A stretch of DNA of 64,000 nt from Paracoccus zhejiangensis (GTDB lineage Bacteria; Pseudomonadota; Alphaproteobacteria; Rhodobacterales; Rhodobacteraceae): NCBI RefSeq assembly GCF_002847445.1, contig NZ_CP025432.1:62001-126000 (forward strand), read 5' to 3'. Of this stretch, positions 61,339 through 64,000 are shown piece after piece. The notes under the pieces were generated by a model. The model searched no databases. It was not told where the DNA came from and saw nothing but the letters and a program-made list of their open reading frames with translations. Every line of letters starts with the position of its first letter. Within the stretch, counting starts at the first letter, position 1. A program made the position numbers and the translations under genes.

Positions 61339-63261
61339 TCACGCGTCAGGAAGCTTCGCCTTTATCTTCTTCCGGAAATCCGATGCCTTCCCGATGACCT
61401 CCTTGTCCGAGGGACGCAGGGATTCCCGCACCGCCGCGTCCGTCATCGCAGGTCGTGCAGCCTCGACCTCGGCGATGATTGCTTTTGCGGTGATACCCGC
61501 CGGCGGCGCATAGGCCAGCGGCCGGAACTGCGCCACCTGGACTTGCAGTTTCTCGATCGCGGCACGCATCGACCTGATCTGATGCCGCTCACCGGGATAG
61601 GGCAGCGGCCCAGCCTGTGCTGCCATGATCTTCGAGAAGTACCGGTCCCGGTAATAGACGATACGATCGGCCAGGATCGGGTTCTGGCGCTCGGGAATCA
61701 GGATGACCCTGGAGGCATCCAGCTTCCGGACCTCGTCCGGGCTCATCAGCGGCCGCTCCTCGTTCCGGCGAGACAGCGACCGCCGCCGCCAGCCGTACCC
61801 GTCGGAGGACAGGCTGTCGCTGACCGAGAGCCGGGTCGTCTTGCCCAGGGCCTCGGAAACCTCGGCGGCGGTCTTTTTCTCGTTCGGGCTGATGAAGAAC
61901 TTCATGCCAGCGCCGGATTCGAGCGACAGTCGGTCATTCTCGCCATAAAGGGTGTCGAGACCGGGAATGGATTGGGTGATGATCGAGACACGCCCGCCAT
62001 GGCCGGCCAGCTGCTTCAGCGATTGCACGACGATCGGCATCCGGCCCAGCTGGTCGAACTCGTCGAGGATGATCTGCACCGGCCAGGGCTCGGTTTTCTG
62101 GTTCGGCAGGGACGACCGCAAGGTGGCGATCAACTCGCCGAAGAGCAGCCGCATCAGCGGCGCGAGGGTGACGATATCGTCGCTGTTGACGACGATATAG
62201 ACCGTCTGCGGTTTCATGCGGATGCGCTGCCAGCTGACATCGCTGGCGCTGGTGACACGGTCGACCTGCGGGTTCAGCCAGAGCCCGAGGCCGGCGCCCT
62301 TCAGGACCGAGATATAGGAGGAGAGCGTGCGATCGGCATAGCCGCTGAAATCGACGAAGGTCGACCGGGCCTGGCGGTGACGCAGCTCGTCGGCCCGGGC
62401 CAGGTAGACCTCAGATTTGTCGGCGCCGCCGAAAAGGATGCGGGTGATCTCGCCGATGGAGGGCGTTCCGCGCTCGATCGCCAGCATTCCGCCGGCGACG
62501 AACAGCTCCCTTGCGCCCACGATAAAATCCGCCGCCCCGCCCTTCTCGCTGGTGGTCAGGAAATAGCTGGCCAGCTTGCTCAGCTCGGTGAACTGCTGAT
62601 CAGGGTTGGCCAGCGCGGCGATGCGTTCGAGCGGGTTGTAGCGATGCGAGGCATGCTCGAAGTCGAAGGGCGCGAAGTAGAAGATTTCGTCACCTTGGCG
62701 CTGGCGGTGGCGGGAGGTGGCCTCGAAGATCTCCCCCTTCACATCGAGGATGACGCAGCTGCCGGGAAACAAGAGCGTGTTCGGAATGACATAGCCGACA
62801 CCCTTGCCGGCCCGCGTCGGCGCGACAACCAGGCAATGCGGGAACTTGTCCCAACCCGAGGCGATGAACCGTGACCTGCCGAGGATGCGGCCGAGGATGC
62901 TGTGGGGCCTGAGCCGGGCAAAGACCAGGCCGCCACCGATCTTTTGCAGGAGACCGTTCTTCCTGATCTCGGCCGAAGACTGGAAATGCGCCTTGCCGTA
63001 TTGGGTCAGCGTCTCGGTGAAGGACAGGGCCAGTGTGAACAGTACGGTCGCGACCAGGCCCGCCGCGGCAATTTGATAGCCCGTCAGCCAAGGCTGCGTC
63101 ATGCCGCGTGCCAAGCCCGGAAACTGCTTCACGAGGATGAACATGTCGGCGGAGGCGGCATTGGCCCCGAGTTGATGCTGGACCCACATGCCCCCAAGCA
63201 TCAGGCCGATGATAACACCGCTGATGATACTGAGCAGCAGGGCGATCAAGGTCCGGTTCAC
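61339..63261 (-). CDS. VirD4/TraG-type conjugal coupling protein
   Basis: A 640-aa T4SS coupling ATPase: two N-terminal helices (about 4-24, 63-82), Walker A (VAPTRAGKGVGYVIP, about 145-159), Walker B (VQIILDEFDQLGRMP, about 395-409). It recruits the relaxosome to the secretion channel. GTG start with AGGAGG upstream. The T4SS channel genes themselves are outside the window. Confidence 0.93.
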   Translation of the reverse strand: MNRTLIALLLSIISGVIIGLMLGGMWVQHQLGANAASADMFILVKQFPGLARGMTQPWLTGYQIAAAGLVATVLFTLALSFTETLTQYGKAHFQSSAEIRKNGLLQKIGGGLVFARLRPHSILGRILGRSRFIASGWDKFPHCLVVAPTRAGKGVGYVIPNTLLFPGSCVILDVKGEIFEATSRHRQRQGDEIFYFAPFDFEHASHRYNPLERIAALANPDQQFTELSKLASYFLTTSEKGGAADFIVGARELFVAGGMLAIERGTPSIGEITRILFGGADKSEVYLARADELRHRQARSTFVDFSGYADRTLSSYISVLKGAGLGLWLNPQVDRVTSASDVSWQRIRMKPQTVYIVVNSDDIVTLAPLMRLLFGELIATLRSSLPNQKTEPWPVQIILDEFDQLGRMPIVVQSLKQLAGHGGRVSIITQSIPGLDTLYGENDRLSLESGAGMKFFISPNEKKTAAEVSEALGKTTRLSVSDSLSSDGYGWRRRSLSRRNEERPLMSPDEVRKLDASRVILIPERQNPILADRIVYYRDRYFSKIMAAQAGPLPYPGERHQIRSMRAAIEKLQVQVAQFRPLAYAPPAGITAKAIIAEVEAARPAMTDAAVRESLRPSDKEVIGKASDFRKKIKAKLPDA

Positions 63262-63272
63262 AGGCCTGCCTC

Positions 63273-63686
63273 CTACAGATCCATGTCCAGATCATGCGTC
63301 CTTGGAGCAACGCTGTGCCGATGGTCCCTGGCGGCCTCGGCGACGATCCGGCCATATGCCGCCGCGATGGCCCCGCGATCCGGTTCGGCCAGCTGCGAGA
63401 GATTCTCGCGGATGAAGGCCATGTTTTCGGCGGTGCATTCAACCAGCGTCATCATCATCGATGCATTGTCGGTCTGGATGTCCCTCAGGCGCTCATCGTC
63501 GGCATCGCGCGCCGCGGGGCTTGCCGTCGGGCGCGCCCCTGCGCTGAATGCGGAGGGGCCATTGGCAGGGTCCGCGTAAGGGCGACCATGAATGTAGATG
63601 ACAGGCTCCCCTGCCACTTCCGCCGCACGCCCCTCGGCCAATGCCTCCCGCTGACGCCGGGCCAGGTCTTCGGTCTCCTTGTCCAT
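63273..63686 (-). CDS. 137-aa hypothetical protein upstream of the coupling protein
   Basis: A hydrophilic Ala/Arg/Glu-rich protein (LARRQREALAEGRAAEV and a C-terminal helical IRENLSQLAEPDRGAIAAAY). RBS AGGAGTG before the ATG. 11 bp before the coupling-protein GTG, so in one operon. Function not recognised. Confidence 0.7.
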   Translation of the reverse strand: MDKETEDLARRQREALAEGRAAEVAGEPVIYIHGRPYADPANGPSAFSAGARPTASPAARDADDERLRDIQTDNASMMMTLVECTAENMAFIRENLSQLAEPDRGAIAAAYGRIVAEAARDHRHSVAPRTHDLDMDL

Positions 63687-63870
63687 CTGTCACTCCTTCA
63701 CATCAGGTTGCGGCGCAGAGCGCGAACTCGAGCGCCGCAAGACCACCCCCCCGCCCGAGAGACGCGACACCTGATGGCGCCGTCGCGCTCCCGTCATCGG
63801 CCTCCTGCAATCGCGTGGGGCTCTCGTCGCAGTTGCTCAGGGGGCCACTTGCGCCAGCCCCCCGGCATTT

Positions 63871-64000
63871 TCACTCAACGGGATTGTCGTCGCTGACCTG
63901 TTTTGGATCGAAGACCACGAGTTCCGTGGCGCCTACGGGGAAGTCGAGCTTGATCTTGAAGGCGCTTTTGGCGTCCTCGCGTTGCGCAAATAGGGTTCCG
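63871..64000 (-). CDS. partial hypothetical protein (C-terminus)
   Basis: The last 42 residues of a leftward gene that starts beyond the window: FAQREDAKSAFKIKLDFPVG, then ATELVVFDPKQVSDDNPVE and a TGA stop at 63871-63873. No family could be assigned from the fragment. Confidence 0.5.
   Translation of the reverse strand, partial: GTLFAQREDAKSAFKIKLDFPVGATELVVFDPKQVSDDNPVE

Overview
The window looks like an alphaproteobacterial accessory replicon or genomic island from a Paracoccus-like member of the Rhodobacteraceae. The reasons are high GC content, a narR-narKGHJI locus whose narK is a NarK1-NarK2 fusion as described in Paracoccus, a Rhodobacterales-type ECF sigma/lipid-modification cluster, and a mobilization backbone. 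No replication or partition gene, rRNA, tRNA or CRISPR array was recognised.

Layout. (1) 1-14.5 kb: a Crp/Fnr-type regulator, a small protein, and a complete IS256-family element (1119-2511) with an exact 8-bp target duplication. These are followed by a leftward group: an SLC13-type anion permease, a transglutaminase-like protein, a giant cyclic beta-1,2-glucan synthase (2872 aa) and a 43-aa Lys-rich protein. (2) 14.7-21.3 kb: a graveyard of broken mobile elements (an orphan IS256 end, the 3' part of an IS21 element, an IS5 remnant, an IS6 fragment, the 5' half of an IS66 element and a broken tyrosine integrase). They surround an unrecognised two-gene unit, a coiled-coil membrane protein plus a ClpP-fold periplasmic serine-protease-like protein. 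(3) 21.6-29.4 kb: an ECF sigma/anti-sigma pair, divergent from a fasciclin-domain protein and a tightly overlapping six-gene run (FAD oxidoreductase, DUF1365, cyclopropane-fatty-acid-synthase-like methyltransferase, MFS carrier, SDR, TspO-like membrane protein). By gene content this resembles the Rhodobacter sigma-E/furan-fatty-acid genes.

(4) 29.8-38.2 kb: plasmid backbone functions. These are the ArdC antirestriction protein, an SRAP-domain protein with no normal start codon, a zinc-ribbon protein, two paralogous small proteins, a highly structured 0.7-kb intergenic region (candidate oriT), MobC, a MOB relaxase and VapBC. (5) 38.5-42.5 kb: a TetR-regulated ABC exporter with a membrane-fusion protein. 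(6) 42.5-46.8 kb: a nitric-oxide/nitrosative-stress module (NsrR, DUF6522-like protein, group III truncated globin, hemerythrin/RIC-like protein, formyl-THF cycloligase-like protein, NnrS, NnrU). (7) 46.8-61.1 kb: narR facing narK across an FNR-type box, then narGHJI and five further co-oriented genes (PpiC isomerase, hemerythrin, carbonic anhydrase, MoeA, DUF2478). (8) 61.3-64 kb: a VirD4/TraG coupling protein, a small protein and one partial gene, which return to the conjugation backbone.

Functionally, parts 5-7 form a self-contained anaerobic nitrate-respiration package: uptake/efflux (NarK), reduction (NarGHI) with its chaperone NarJ, molybdenum-cofactor supply (MoeA, DUF2478), regulation (NarR, NsrR) and protection from NO. 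It lies between the relaxase module and the coupling-protein gene, so it is probably mobilizable cargo.
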